From positions 1-26,402 of the forward strand of contig JAUILO010000009.1 in NCBI GenBank assembly GCA_030432775.1: 26,402 nt of DNA, read 5' to 3'. A program made the position numbers and the translations under genes. This DNA is from Alphaproteobacteria bacterium. GTDB lineage: Bacteria; Pseudomonadota; Alphaproteobacteria; Micavibrionales; Micavibrionaceae. Of this stretch, positions 7,533-15,526 are shown piece by piece. Under the pieces are notes generated by a model. It saw nothing but the letters and a program-made list of their open reading frames with translations, was not told the DNA's origin and did no database searches. Every line of letters starts with the position of its first letter. Position 1 is the first letter of the stretch.

Positions 7533-7663
7533 AAAATTGGACTAAATAAGATGATGGAAGCGTCCTACAACTGGGAGACTACACTTAGGAAGAATTCATT
7601 ACCTCAACTGTGAGCATTCTCACTCCAGAGAATACAAAGGTTTAACCTTGCTCAACCTCGCTA

Positions 7664-7697
7664 AGGCCAGCCTTTTTTTGGGCTGGCCTCTTTTTTC
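7664..7697 (+). terminator. Rho-independent terminator after amt
   Basis: Perfect 9-bp stem AGGCCAGCC (7664-7672) / GGCTGGCCT (7681-7689), an 8-base T-rich loop, then C and six Ts. It lies 131 bp past the amt stop. The leader in between also folds: GTGAG-CATT-CTCAC at 7610-7623, and AAGGTT-T-AACCTT at 7637-7649. Confidence 0.9.
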
Positions 7698-7765
7698 TTG
7701 CACAAGTGCAACATCCTAAGTTATGTGAATAAACAATTGATTTAATGGTTCTTTTCCATTATATG
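7698..7765 (+). promoter_or_regulatory. Promoter and palindromes upstream of the lipoprotein gene
   Basis: A -35-like TTGATT (7737-7742), 17-base spacer and TATATG (7760-7765) form a moderate promoter. The spacer contains the inverted repeat TAATGG (7743-7748) / CCATTA (7756-7761). Upstream is a near-palindrome TTGCAC-AA-GTGCAA (7698-7711). Together they look like operator sites for a dimeric regulator; the regulator is not identified. Confidence 0.4.
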
Positions 7766-7797
7766 TAATTCGGGTTTTTAGATAGGAGTTTTACAAT

Positions 7798-8643
7798 ATG
7801 TCAATCCGCAAATTATTTACGACACTTGCCGCCGGGGCAGTACTAACATTTGGTTCACTCGGTCTTGCCGGCTGCCAAGACGAAGCAACAGCACAAAGTT
7901 CCGATAACGGCGCTACAGTCCAACAGGTTTCACAGCAATTCGAAGAAGCTGCGCCGACACAAGCCGCACAGGCACCGGCGCAACAACAAATTACCGCGCC
8001 AATTCTACGCGCAGGTACAAAAGGCACGCCGCAAGAAATGGGCACAGTCATGAGACAAGAACGTCACAGCCCACAGGCTACGATGAATCATGCTACTTTT
8101 GATGAAAACGCTAATCCGATTGATGTCTTCGCTAATATTCTAACAGCAAGCTCAGATCGCAGCACATGGTACCTCATGCAAAGCAACAATCCTATTGGTG
8201 TACAAGCTACCGAAATGACCGTTCGATATAGCGGTGTTAATCTACGCCTGTACGATCACAAAAGAACAGATTTCCCAACAATCGCAGAACATAATTTTGA
8301 CCAAGATAAAGCGGAAGATGCTATTGACGATAGAGGCGAAGAAGGCCTGAACTTTTACGATGACATGATCCGAACAAGCGCCACAATAAGCAGTGGCTCT
8401 GGCGTATTGTTTGAAGGCGATATTTACGACCACGATTCACAAAGCATTTCGGGTACTTTCACACTTATTTATTCAGATTCCAATAAAAGAGCGACATTAC
8501 TTGTCACTGATCTTGACGGCGTCACACAATTTGCCGGTCTGGCACCAACATTCAAACTTGAAAGAACTGTGGTACGTGATGTGGCACAGCTACATAGAGA
8601 AAACCAGCAAAGATTGCCGGCAAACTCTTTCTCAATGCGCTAG
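7798..8643 (+). CDS. Predicted lipoprotein of unknown function
   Basis: 281 residues. The N-terminus is a lipoprotein signal: MSIRKLF, a hydrophobic stretch, and the lipobox LAGC with Cys26 as the lipidation site. Gln follows at +2, so nothing holds it in the inner membrane by the usual +2 Asp rule and outer-membrane placement is likely. Residues about 40-70 form a Gln/Ala/Pro-rich linker. The mature domain from about residue 100 is beta-rich with many Asp, Thr and Ser (WYLMQSNNPIG, TEMTVRYSGVNLRLYDH, GTFTLIYSDSNKRATLLVTD). I do not recognise the family. AGGAG precedes the ATG by 9-10 bases. It is flanked by its own promoter and a bidirectional terminator, so it is probably a single-gene transcript. 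Confidence 0.85.
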   Translation: MSIRKLFTTLAAGAVLTFGSLGLAGCQDEATAQSSDNGATVQQVSQQFEEAAPTQAAQAPAQQQITAPILRAGTKGTPQEMGTVMRQERHSPQATMNHATFDENANPIDVFANILTASSDRSTWYLMQSNNPIGVQATEMTVRYSGVNLRLYDHKRTDFPTIAEHNFDQDKAEDAIDDRGEEGLNFYDDMIRTSATISSGSGVLFEGDIYDHDSQSISGTFTLIYSDSNKRATLLVTDLDGVTQFAGLAPTFKLERTVVRDVAQLHRENQQRLPANSFSMR

Positions 8644-8666
8644 CATTGATGATATAGTTAAAAAAT

Positions 8667-8699
8667 AAAAAGCCTTTCATTTGAAAGGCTTTTTTATTT
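8667..8699. terminator. Bidirectional terminator between convergent genes
   Basis: GCCTTTC (8672-8678) / GAAAGGC (8683-8689) flanked by A5 on the left and T6 on the right, so the stem extends to 12 bp and works on both strands. It serves the lipoprotein gene (plus) and the acidic-protein gene (minus). Confidence 0.9.
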
Positions 8700-8732
8700 G
8701 TCTGCTTTCTGTAATACTGGATGAACACCAAA

Positions 8733-9707
8733 TTAGAACATACCGCCAAACGTATTATTCACAGTCGGGGAATAAAATTCCTGCTCTTGTGTTGGTGCTG
8801 GCTCGGACTTTACATCAATCATTGCTACTTGCTGGCCAGATGATACGGCAGCAGCCGGATTATCTATAGCTTCCATAATGGAAGGTGCGGCTTCTGGCGT
8901 AGACACAGCCACATCATCAGCATCGAACTCCGGCTCTTCTTCCGCTTCTACTTCCGCAGCTCCGGTAGCAGCGCCAGCGAAATGTCCTTGCGTTGTTGGC
9001 GCTGGGCCATCATCTTGCCTTGAAAGCGCCACTTGCTCTGCGATGCTTAATTGTTGTGGTGGCGGTGCAACAGCGGCTTCAGCAGAAGGTTTTATACCTT
9101 TTTGATCCATCCACGCAGCCATTTCGTCTGCTAGACCAGGATCCGCATCAATAACAGCCTGAACCTGCTGCGCCCGTTCGTCTTCTGAAAGGCTATCATC
9201 CTTTGCAATATCTTCTAACCGGTCTGTTTGTTCGATTTGTGTTTCAATAGCTAAAATTTCTGCTGGCGGAGCACCGCTTTCAATAGCAGCAGTAAGTTCT
9301 TCCTGAAGGCCAGCTCTTCTAAAGGCAGCGAAATCAACCAGATCTTGACGTGTCACGTCATAGTTTTGACCATTCAGGTTAATTTGCACCTGCTGCATCA
9401 TGTTGCGACGGCTCATCTCAGCCGTCTCCATAGCAAGATCCATCAGGTTCATACGGGCATTAACACCATCCGTATCCTCTTTATTGTCTTTTTCAAACCC
9501 TTTGGCACCGTTCTTCAATACACCGGCTGCTGATTTATTTGAAAACTCGAGCTGTTCCTGCTCTCGCTTGTTTTGATCATCCGACCATTTCTGAGCAACT
9601 TCATCCGTTACGACAGTGCGGCTTGTTGTTGGTTCATAGTCCTTGACGTACTCGTGCCCAGGCTCTATAGCAGTCTCCTGCCAATCCTTCGTCATAGCTA
9701 AAGCCAT
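8733..9707 (-). CDS. Acidic hypothetical protein, 324 aa
   Basis: Not recognised. The protein is soluble, has no signal peptide, and is strongly acidic. Residues about 1-60 are polar (DEVAQKWSDDQNKREQEQLE). Residues 84-175 look helical and carry many Met, Gln and Glu, with NLNGQNYDVTRQDLVDFAAF in the middle. A Pro/Ala/Glu-rich, low-complexity region runs from about 205 to 300, and the end is SPTVNNTFGGMF. The ATG at 9707 has AGGGGA 9 bases upstream. It converges on the lipoprotein gene across a shared terminator. It could be an envelope-associated or scaffold protein, but nothing visible proves that. Confidence 0.75.
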   Translation of the reverse strand: MALAMTKDWQETAIEPGHEYVKDYEPTTSRTVVTDEVAQKWSDDQNKREQEQLEFSNKSAAGVLKNGAKGFEKDNKEDTDGVNARMNLMDLAMETAEMSRRNMMQQVQINLNGQNYDVTRQDLVDFAAFRRAGLQEELTAAIESGAPPAEILAIETQIEQTDRLEDIAKDDSLSEDERAQQVQAVIDADPGLADEMAAWMDQKGIKPSAEAAVAPPPQQLSIAEQVALSRQDDGPAPTTQGHFAGAATGAAEVEAEEEPEFDADDVAVSTPEAAPSIMEAIDNPAAAVSSGQQVAMIDVKSEPAPTQEQEFYSPTVNNTFGGMF

Positions 9708-10036
9708 CTCGAAATTCCCCTATCCTTTTTTAACCCCTTACACACATAATATCGACACCACACATGCCTTTATTATGTAAAATAATACACACAGAATTGT
9801 TAAGATTATGTAAATGCGGCACTGCAAAGTGCTTTGATAATTTATGATTATAAATTAATGACTTACATTAACTTCTTAAAACCCCAATCTAAGCCTTATA
9901 ATGCCTAAAAATGCTTCCCATTCAGTTAAAAATACAAGGCATTTTATGCAATATATTGCTCTTGCTCGAAACTCTTGCCAGCCAAGGCTTTTGTGTTAGT
10001 TTAATAGCCAAACACATAGTAGAAATTTGGTGAAAA
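9708..10036. other. AT-rich divergent spacer, no gene seen
   Basis: This region separates the starts of the acidic-protein gene and the permease gene, so promoters for both must lie here. It contains a small hairpin, GCACT-GCAA-AGTGC, at 9819-9832, and much AT-rich sequence. I could not assign clear -35/-10 pairs, and no ORF here looks coding. Confidence 0.5.
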
Positions 10037-11242
10037 ATGAGCTCTTGCTGCGAAAATCCTAACAAAGATAAAAATACCGAGAAAAAAAACTGCGAGAAAA
10101 ACAGACAGAGCGGAACGCATAATTGCGACGAACATGCTGGCACTCATTCTTGCTCCACTTCCGTCGCGCATTCCTGCGCGCAACCAGCCTCCCAATGCTG
10201 TGCACATGAAGACTCCCATGCAGGCTGCTCTAACCACAAGGGGTTTGACTGGATATTAAACGGCTCGGCTATTTTGATACTCAGCGTCATCATAACATCA
10301 GCATTCGCCCCCCAAATTCCCGCTCTACATGCGTTCTCCGCTGCTCTGGTAGGGCTGCTTAGCAAAATGTGGTGGGGCGTGGCTCTGGGTATGGTAGCGG
10401 TCGGAGGCATGCAATTTATTCCTCGCGAATACTTCCAGACGATTTTGGGTAAAGGCGATAGCTTTCAAGGAATCTTTAGAGCAGCGCTTGCCGGCTTGTT
10501 ACTGGATCTATGCTCCCACGGTATATTGATGATTGGAGCCAAGCTTTATGAGCGCGGCGCATCCATTGCGCAGATCATGACTTTTTTAATCGCAAGTCCA
10601 TGGAACTCGCTATCCCTCACCTTTATCCTGATCGCGCTGATCGGCCTGCCGTGGACGCTGGTCTTTATCGCGGCATCCCTTGTCATAGCTATCATCACAG
10701 GCAGCATCTTTATTCTGCTTCTTAGGGGTGACAAGATACCGCAAAACCCGAACACAATTGAAATCGAGGAGGGATTTAATATCGTCACCGATACCAAGGC
10801 ACGCCTAAAGGCATTTCACTTTAACAAAGATTTCGTCAAAACATTCACGAAAGGCAGCGTCAGTGAAAGCCGCATGGTTTTGCGGTGGCTGCTATTCGGG
10901 ACGATTATCGCTGGTGCTATACAGGCTTTTGTTCCGACAGACACCCTACATACATATTTCGGCCCGTCACTACTTGGTCTTGTTTTCACCCTTGTGGCCA
11001 CAACCATTATCGAAGTGTGTTCGGAAGGCTCTGCCCCTATTGGCGCCGAGCTTGTAAACCGTGCCGGCGCGCCAGGAAACGGCTTTACATTCCTGATGGC
11101 CGGCGTATCAACCGATTATACAGAGATGATGGTCATTCGCGGTTTTACCAAAAGCTGGAAAATAACCATGCTCTTGCCGATACTAACCATACCACAAGTC
11201 ATATTCCTTGGTTATATCATGAATGTCATAGGAGCCGGATAG
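10037..11242 (+). CDS. Permease (PF03773-like) with Cys/His-rich N-terminal head
   Basis: 401 residues, multi-pass membrane protein of the DUF318/ArsP-related permease group. Two pseudo-symmetric halves each carry a CSxG motif followed by a GA turn: LCSHGILMIGAKLYERGAS with FLIASPWNS, and VCSEGSAPIGAELVNRAGAP with FLMAGVSTDYTEM. The first 67 residues hold nine Cys (4, 5, 19, 30, 39, 47, 54, 55, 64) and seven His (28, 33, 37, 45, 57, 61, 67), which strongly suggests metal binding on the cytoplasmic side. A similar layout is known in Cu/Zn efflux proteins of the SO_0444 type, so metal export is the best guess, but the substrate is not shown. The start has only weak GGTGA upstream. No metal-responsive regulator gene is adjacent. 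Confidence 0.85.
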   Translation: MSSCCENPNKDKNTEKKNCEKNRQSGTHNCDEHAGTHSCSTSVAHSCAQPASQCCAHEDSHAGCSNHKGFDWILNGSAILILSVIITSAFAPQIPALHAFSAALVGLLSKMWWGVALGMVAVGGMQFIPREYFQTILGKGDSFQGIFRAALAGLLLDLCSHGILMIGAKLYERGASIAQIMTFLIASPWNSLSLTFILIALIGLPWTLVFIAASLVIAIITGSIFILLLRGDKIPQNPNTIEIEEGFNIVTDTKARLKAFHFNKDFVKTFTKGSVSESRMVLRWLLFGTIIAGAIQAFVPTDTLHTYFGPSLLGLVFTLVATTIIEVCSEGSAPIGAELVNRAGAPGNGFTFLMAGVSTDYTEMMVIRGFTKSWKITMLLPILTIPQVIFLGYIMNVIGAG

Positions 11243-11261
11243 CCCCGCAGCACCAGACAGA

Positions 11262-12557
11262 TTAATCTTTGCCTTTAGCCTTAAGGTCTTTCAGAACAGC
11301 AAACGGAGAACTGGTCGCCGGCTTAGCCGCAGGCGCGCTATGCACAGCAGGTGATCTATTGCCACTTTTGGCGCGATCATTCTTCTTGAAGTTGGGCTTC
11401 TTGGGCTTGTCTTTTTGCTTGCCCGCATCTGCCTTGAAGCCGCTAAAGCGGTCATTATTATTCTGCGCCTTATGATTTTGCGCTGATGCCGTTTTTTTAT
11501 CGCTATAGGCCTTACCTTTACGCAAGCCAAACGTTGCAAGATCAGGCTTCACTTGTTCCGGTGCGGATGATTTAACCTCAGCACCCCCCTTAGCCACAGG
11601 AGCGTCGGCAGTCCCAGTAGCATTTTCTACAGCAGGAGCAGGAACAACATCCTCGGCTGCGGCGTTTTCAACAGCAGCAGCCGGTATTTTCACATCACCT
11701 ACATCTTCAGCTTTGATGTCTTCGGACTTTACTTCTTCTGCCGGATCATAAATTTTCTTATGCCCTAGCCCTTCCAAAATACTGTATAAGTCAGGAATAG
11801 AACAGCCCAGCCATTCAGCCATCTCGTGCTTGGCCTGAAACTTACCTTGTTCGGCGCTGTCATAAACTGCACTAATAATACGGTCCAGAATATCAACACG
11901 TATCGCGCGGTTTCCGTATACAGGGTAGCTTATAATACGCTGGTAATTCGCATCAATTGCCTCGCGATCTTCCACCGCAAAAGAGGTCAACCCTTCTTTC
12001 GGTGTTGGCGCGGGCAATGGTTTATCATTCCAGATGTTCCATAGCATCGCCTTCACCCCTACGGGCGCTGGCTTATTCAAATTCGGCATAAACACCAGCA
12101 CAGGGCCAAGTTTTATACCTTTTTGACGCAAAGTCTTACGTGAATTTTCATCAAGCTTTGAAATTTGATCTTCTAAAAAAGAACGACGTGTAATACCGAA
12201 AGAATCATATAAATGGCTGCAAATCGAACGAACAGGCTCTGGCTGTGCATCCTCAACGGCATTTAAAACAGGTAATCCGGAAAGAACAAGATTCAGATAT
12301 GATTGCAGCCAGCGCTCTACTCTATCGCGCACAGCATCTACCTCAAGTCCCGGGAAAACATCCGGTGAATTAAGCTCTATAGCGGGCTTCAATGGAAACT
12401 CGCCCTTTGTGATTTTAGCAATAGCTACGCCCGGCAACGGGTTACTCGCATCTGCCTGAAATAAGATCACACCACTATTATCAAGCGTAAACTGCTTGTC
12501 TTCACTCTCCAGCATTAGTCGTATCCGCCCTTTATCTCTGGTATTAGTGCCTTTCAT
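11262..12557 (-). CDS. Stand-alone C-terminal domain of the Suv3-like alphaproteobacterial helicase
   Basis: 431 residues with no helicase motifs. Residues about 25-270 resemble the segment that follows the helicase core in Suv3-like RNA helicases: FQADASNPLPGVAIAKI (34-50), GIKLGPVLVFMPNL (147-160) then KAMLWNIW (169-176), YPVYGNRAIRVDILDRI (211-227), and EWLGCSIPDLYSILEGLGHK (248-267). Residues about 275-345 are acidic/Ala-rich, and 346-425 are Lys/Asn-rich, ending in SSPFAVLKDLKAK, which resembles the usual end of those helicases. The ATPase domains are absent: upstream lies only a short divergent spacer. It may be an RNA-binding accessory protein or a relic. The start at 12557 has only a poor AGG upstream. 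It converges with the permease gene with a 19-bp gap. Confidence 0.75.
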   Translation of the reverse strand: MKGTNTRDKGRIRLMLESEDKQFTLDNSGVILFQADASNPLPGVAIAKITKGEFPLKPAIELNSPDVFPGLEVDAVRDRVERWLQSYLNLVLSGLPVLNAVEDAQPEPVRSICSHLYDSFGITRRSFLEDQISKLDENSRKTLRQKGIKLGPVLVFMPNLNKPAPVGVKAMLWNIWNDKPLPAPTPKEGLTSFAVEDREAIDANYQRIISYPVYGNRAIRVDILDRIISAVYDSAEQGKFQAKHEMAEWLGCSIPDLYSILEGLGHKKIYDPAEEVKSEDIKAEDVGDVKIPAAAVENAAAEDVVPAPAVENATGTADAPVAKGGAEVKSSAPEQVKPDLATFGLRKGKAYSDKKTASAQNHKAQNNNDRFSGFKADAGKQKDKPKKPNFKKNDRAKSGNRSPAVHSAPAAKPATSSPFAVLKDLKAKGKD

Positions 12558-12712
12558 AGCCTGTATCAGAACTAAGGTCGTTCTGTCAATAAGACTAAAG
12601 CCTTACAGCTTAATAATTAAGGGTTTTGCTCGATTGCGAATTGAGTTATTTTCTGGTACTCAATATTAAGCTTTTAATTGTTTATACAAAAATAAATACG
12701 GGATTTATAAAT

Positions 12713-14263
12713 ATGCGCCGCTTTCATTTCAAATTGAACCTTGCCATTACCTATACAGTCATCATGACTTTAGCGATTTTTGCTTATTCACCAGCCAAAG
12801 CACAGGTTGATGAAGCAGGCGCCGAAAAACTCCGCACACTCTTTAGCGAGTACATTGAAACAAACAGAGCCAGCGCTACCCAAAACGGAGCCGAGCTTGT
12901 CACAAAAGGGGATGTCGAAGTCACCCCTAAAGGAAGCTATTACGCTATTACGCTGCCGCATCTCGGCCTTAAAATGCAAGATGGCGGCTTATTTGACATC
13001 GGCGTGTTTGCATTAAATGCCATGCCATCATCAGTACCCGGACAATGGAAAATGACTGTAGCAACACCAACACCAATGGTGATGTATGATGCCGCCAGCG
13101 CACCAAAGCTTATTGTAAATATCGGCGAACAAAGTTTTTCCGGCATCTTCCAGGAAGAAATGAAAAGCTTCGTGAAGCTTAAAGCCCAATACAATAAATT
13201 CGTTGCCATCGACCAAGATAGCGGCATGAAATTTTTATTCCCGAGCATCCAATACGTTGCCAACATGGAAGAAAGAACGCCCGGCCAATGGACCGGCCCT
13301 GCTGATATCGTCATTAACGGTTTTCATGTTCTTGATGAAGGACAAACAACACCGGTATTCAAAATCGGAAAGATGTTCATCAAAAGCACCGTTGAGGATT
13401 ACTCTGCAAAGGCACAAATTGATTTCCAAGAAAAAATGGAAGCGTTAACAGAAGCAATGAGTTCTGTGGATGCACCGCAAGTCAGTCCCGATCACGCCAT
13501 GGCCATGTATAACCTGATGACCGAATTCTTTGGCACAGCATTTGACGCTATGGATTTTGAGCTTGGCGTTGAAAACGTACACGTTGCCCCGCCAAATGAA
13601 GACAAAGAATTTAACTTGAACCGCGCAGCCTTTGGAATGGGCATGAGCGGCTTTAGAAGCAACCGCGTAAAACTGCGTTACTGGCTAAATTATAATGGCC
13701 TATCTGTTCCAGGACTTGAAAAAGAAGTCGAGGATATGATCCCAACACAGATGAATTATGACATTAGCCTAAACAACATCCCTTATAAGGAGATGGTTGA
13801 TCTTGGACGCTCATCAATGCAAGGCATTATTGCCCAGCCACAAGCCTCACAGCTTATCGGCCTTCAGGCTCTTATGACCGCGCCACAGCTTCTAACACAA
13901 GCCAGTTCGAATGTGTCCATTAACAACACCTATGCAGGCAATAACATTTATAATGTGAACCTGAACGGTCTTCTAACGGCTGATATCAACGCCATAAAGG
14001 GCGGCTATGGTAACGGACGTGTCGAGTTTTACGGCTTGGAAAGCCTGATCGCCATGACACAGAAAAATCTGGAAAACCCTGATCTTTCTATGGAAGACAA
14101 GCAAAAGCTACAGCAAATGTATGGCGGTCTTAACGCTATGCTTTTATTTGGCCAGCAAGATACCGATAGCAACGGCCGCGCCATTCGCGCCTATAACCTT
14201 GAATTAACAAAAGAAGGCGCCATCCTTTTAAACGGCGCGGACATCAACACAATTATGAAGTAA
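12713..14263 (+). CDS. Exported hypothetical protein, 516 aa
   Basis: It begins with a signal peptide: MRRFHFKLNL, a hydrophobic core, and SPAKA|QV with cleavage after residue 30. The ATG at 12713 is chosen because it opens this signal; an upstream TTG at 12626 would add 29 AT-rich residues. The mature protein alternates beta-rich stretches (TPKGSYYAITLPHLGLKMQD, WTGPADIVINGFHVLD, QMNYDISLNNIPYKEMVDLG) with helical ones, and ends in GAILLNGADINTIMK. The layout recalls the large periplasmic DUF945/DUF2125 types, but I cannot place it firmly. It is divergent from the helicase-domain gene and ends before a bidirectional terminator. Confidence 0.8.
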   Translation: MRRFHFKLNLAITYTVIMTLAIFAYSPAKAQVDEAGAEKLRTLFSEYIETNRASATQNGAELVTKGDVEVTPKGSYYAITLPHLGLKMQDGGLFDIGVFALNAMPSSVPGQWKMTVATPTPMVMYDAASAPKLIVNIGEQSFSGIFQEEMKSFVKLKAQYNKFVAIDQDSGMKFLFPSIQYVANMEERTPGQWTGPADIVINGFHVLDEGQTTPVFKIGKMFIKSTVEDYSAKAQIDFQEKMEALTEAMSSVDAPQVSPDHAMAMYNLMTEFFGTAFDAMDFELGVENVHVAPPNEDKEFNLNRAAFGMGMSGFRSNRVKLRYWLNYNGLSVPGLEKEVEDMIPTQMNYDISLNNIPYKEMVDLGRSSMQGIIAQPQASQLIGLQALMTAPQLLTQASSNVSINNTYAGNNIYNVNLNGLLTADINAIKGGYGNGRVEFYGLESLIAMTQKNLENPDLSMEDKQKLQQMYGGLNAMLLFGQQDTDSNGRAIRAYNLELTKEGAILLNGADINTIMK

Positions 14264-14288
14264 ACAACATATTGCTGATAAATAGATT

Positions 14289-14323
14289 AAAAAAACACGG
14301 CATAGAATTATGTCGTGTTTTTT
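14289..14323. terminator. Bidirectional terminator
   Basis: AAAAACACG-G-CATA / TATG-T-CGTGTTTTT, about 13 paired bases with one G-T step and a 4-base GAAT loop. It has an A run on one side and six Ts on the other, so it can end transcripts from both the exported-protein gene (plus) and hemW (minus). Confidence 0.85.
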
Positions 14324-14362
14324 ATGGCCGTATCTCAAGATTCAGTCATATGCTATAAAAAC

Positions 14363-15526
14363 TCAGGCACATATATAGGCCAGCAGACTATTCAAACGCA
14401 AAATACCTTCCTGTGTTGCACGCAAGTGTTCTCCGTCCTTTATCAGCAACCCTTCAGCACATAATGTTTTCACCCGCGCCATATCCACACTCTGCGCAGA
14501 TACTGAATCTGACAAAGATATCGTCAGTCCATCAACAAGACGAAGTCCCATCATCAAGGCTTCTGTGATTTGCTGCTGCGGAGTTAGCACCTCGTGAGGA
14601 TGTTCACCGCAACCTTTGTCCTGAACCATAGACAGCCATGCCTCTGGCGCTTTATGTTCGCGCGTCGCATGTTTTTCAAGCTCTGTACCGGCCGCGCCCG
14701 CCACGCTAATGCGCCCATGTGCCCCCGGCCCTATACCGATATAATCCTTATACAGCCAGTATGATAAATTATGGCGAGATTGCTCCCCTGCTTTGGCATG
14801 GTTCGACACCTCATAAGATGGAAGCCCTGCCTGCCCCATTATATCCTGCGTCAGTTCATAAAAATCAGCCGACATATCAGGATCAGGCATAACAAAATCG
14901 CCGCGGCTATGTTGGGTATGAAAGGCCGTGCCCTTTTCAATAGTTAACTGATAAAGCGACATATGCCCCTGCGCATATTGCAAAGCATGTTCAAGCTCTG
15001 CGCTCCATTCATCAAGGGTCTGCTGTGGCCGCGCATACATCAAATCAAACGAATAACGATCAAAGACCGTGGCCGCCGTCTCTACGGCTTTCACGGCTTC
15101 TGCCGCCGAATGCTGTCGCCCCAAAAACTTGAGCACCTTATCATCAAGCGCCTGCACGCCGACAGACACACGATTTACGCCCGCCGCAGCGAAAGAAACA
15201 AATTTATCGATCTCCACAGATGTCGGATTGGCCTCAAGCGTAATTTCACAATCTCCACTCACAGACCATCGCTTATGTATCTTATCGATGATCGCGCCGG
15301 TAATTTTCGGATCCATCAGCGATGGCGTGCCGCCGCCAAAGAATATAGATGTCACCTTACGCTTTGGATCAATCATATTCGCATAATGATCAATAGACCT
15401 TAGATACGCATCCTGCCATGCTTGCCCGTCTATTTGTTCGCGAACATGGGAGTTAAAATCACAATATGGGCATTTATGCGCGCAAAACGGCCAATGGATA
15501 TATACAGCAAGATCAAGCTCAGCCAT
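14363..15526 (-). CDS. hemW: Radical SAM protein HemW
   Basis: 387 residues, cytoplasmic. The 4Fe-4S motif is C15xxxC19xxC22 in FCAHKCPYCDF, where the residues after the third Cys (DF) mark HemW rather than the oxygen-independent oxidase HemN. The SAM-binding stretches FFGGGTPSLMD and EITLEANPTS follow, then GVNRVSVGVQALDDKVLKFLGR, and NLSYWLYKDYIGIGPGAHG, all typical of HemW. In other bacteria HemW inserts haem into respiratory proteins and does not oxidise coproporphyrinogen. The ATG overlaps the rdgB stop by 8 bases, so the two are translationally coupled in an rph-rdgB-hemW operon. A terminator follows at 14289-14323. Confidence 0.93.
   Translation of the reverse strand: MAELDLAVYIHWPFCAHKCPYCDFNSHVREQIDGQAWQDAYLRSIDHYANMIDPKRKVTSIFFGGGTPSLMDPKITGAIIDKIHKRWSVSGDCEITLEANPTSVEIDKFVSFAAAGVNRVSVGVQALDDKVLKFLGRQHSAAEAVKAVETAATVFDRYSFDLMYARPQQTLDEWSAELEHALQYAQGHMSLYQLTIEKGTAFHTQHSRGDFVMPDPDMSADFYELTQDIMGQAGLPSYEVSNHAKAGEQSRHNLSYWLYKDYIGIGPGAHGRISVAGAAGTELEKHATREHKAPEAWLSMVQDKGCGEHPHEVLTPQQQITEALMMGLRLVDGLTISLSDSVSAQSVDMARVKTLCAEGLLIKDGEHLRATQEGILRLNSLLAYICA

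Noticed and set aside
7551..7613. 20-codon ORF after amt (starts MMEASYNWETT)
   Set aside because: No good ribosome-binding site, and it overlaps hairpin-forming sequence ahead of the terminator; this length arises easily by chance.
10885..11265. Long open frame inside the permease gene
   Set aside because: Shadow frame of a well-supported membrane protein; residue content is typical of an off-frame reading.
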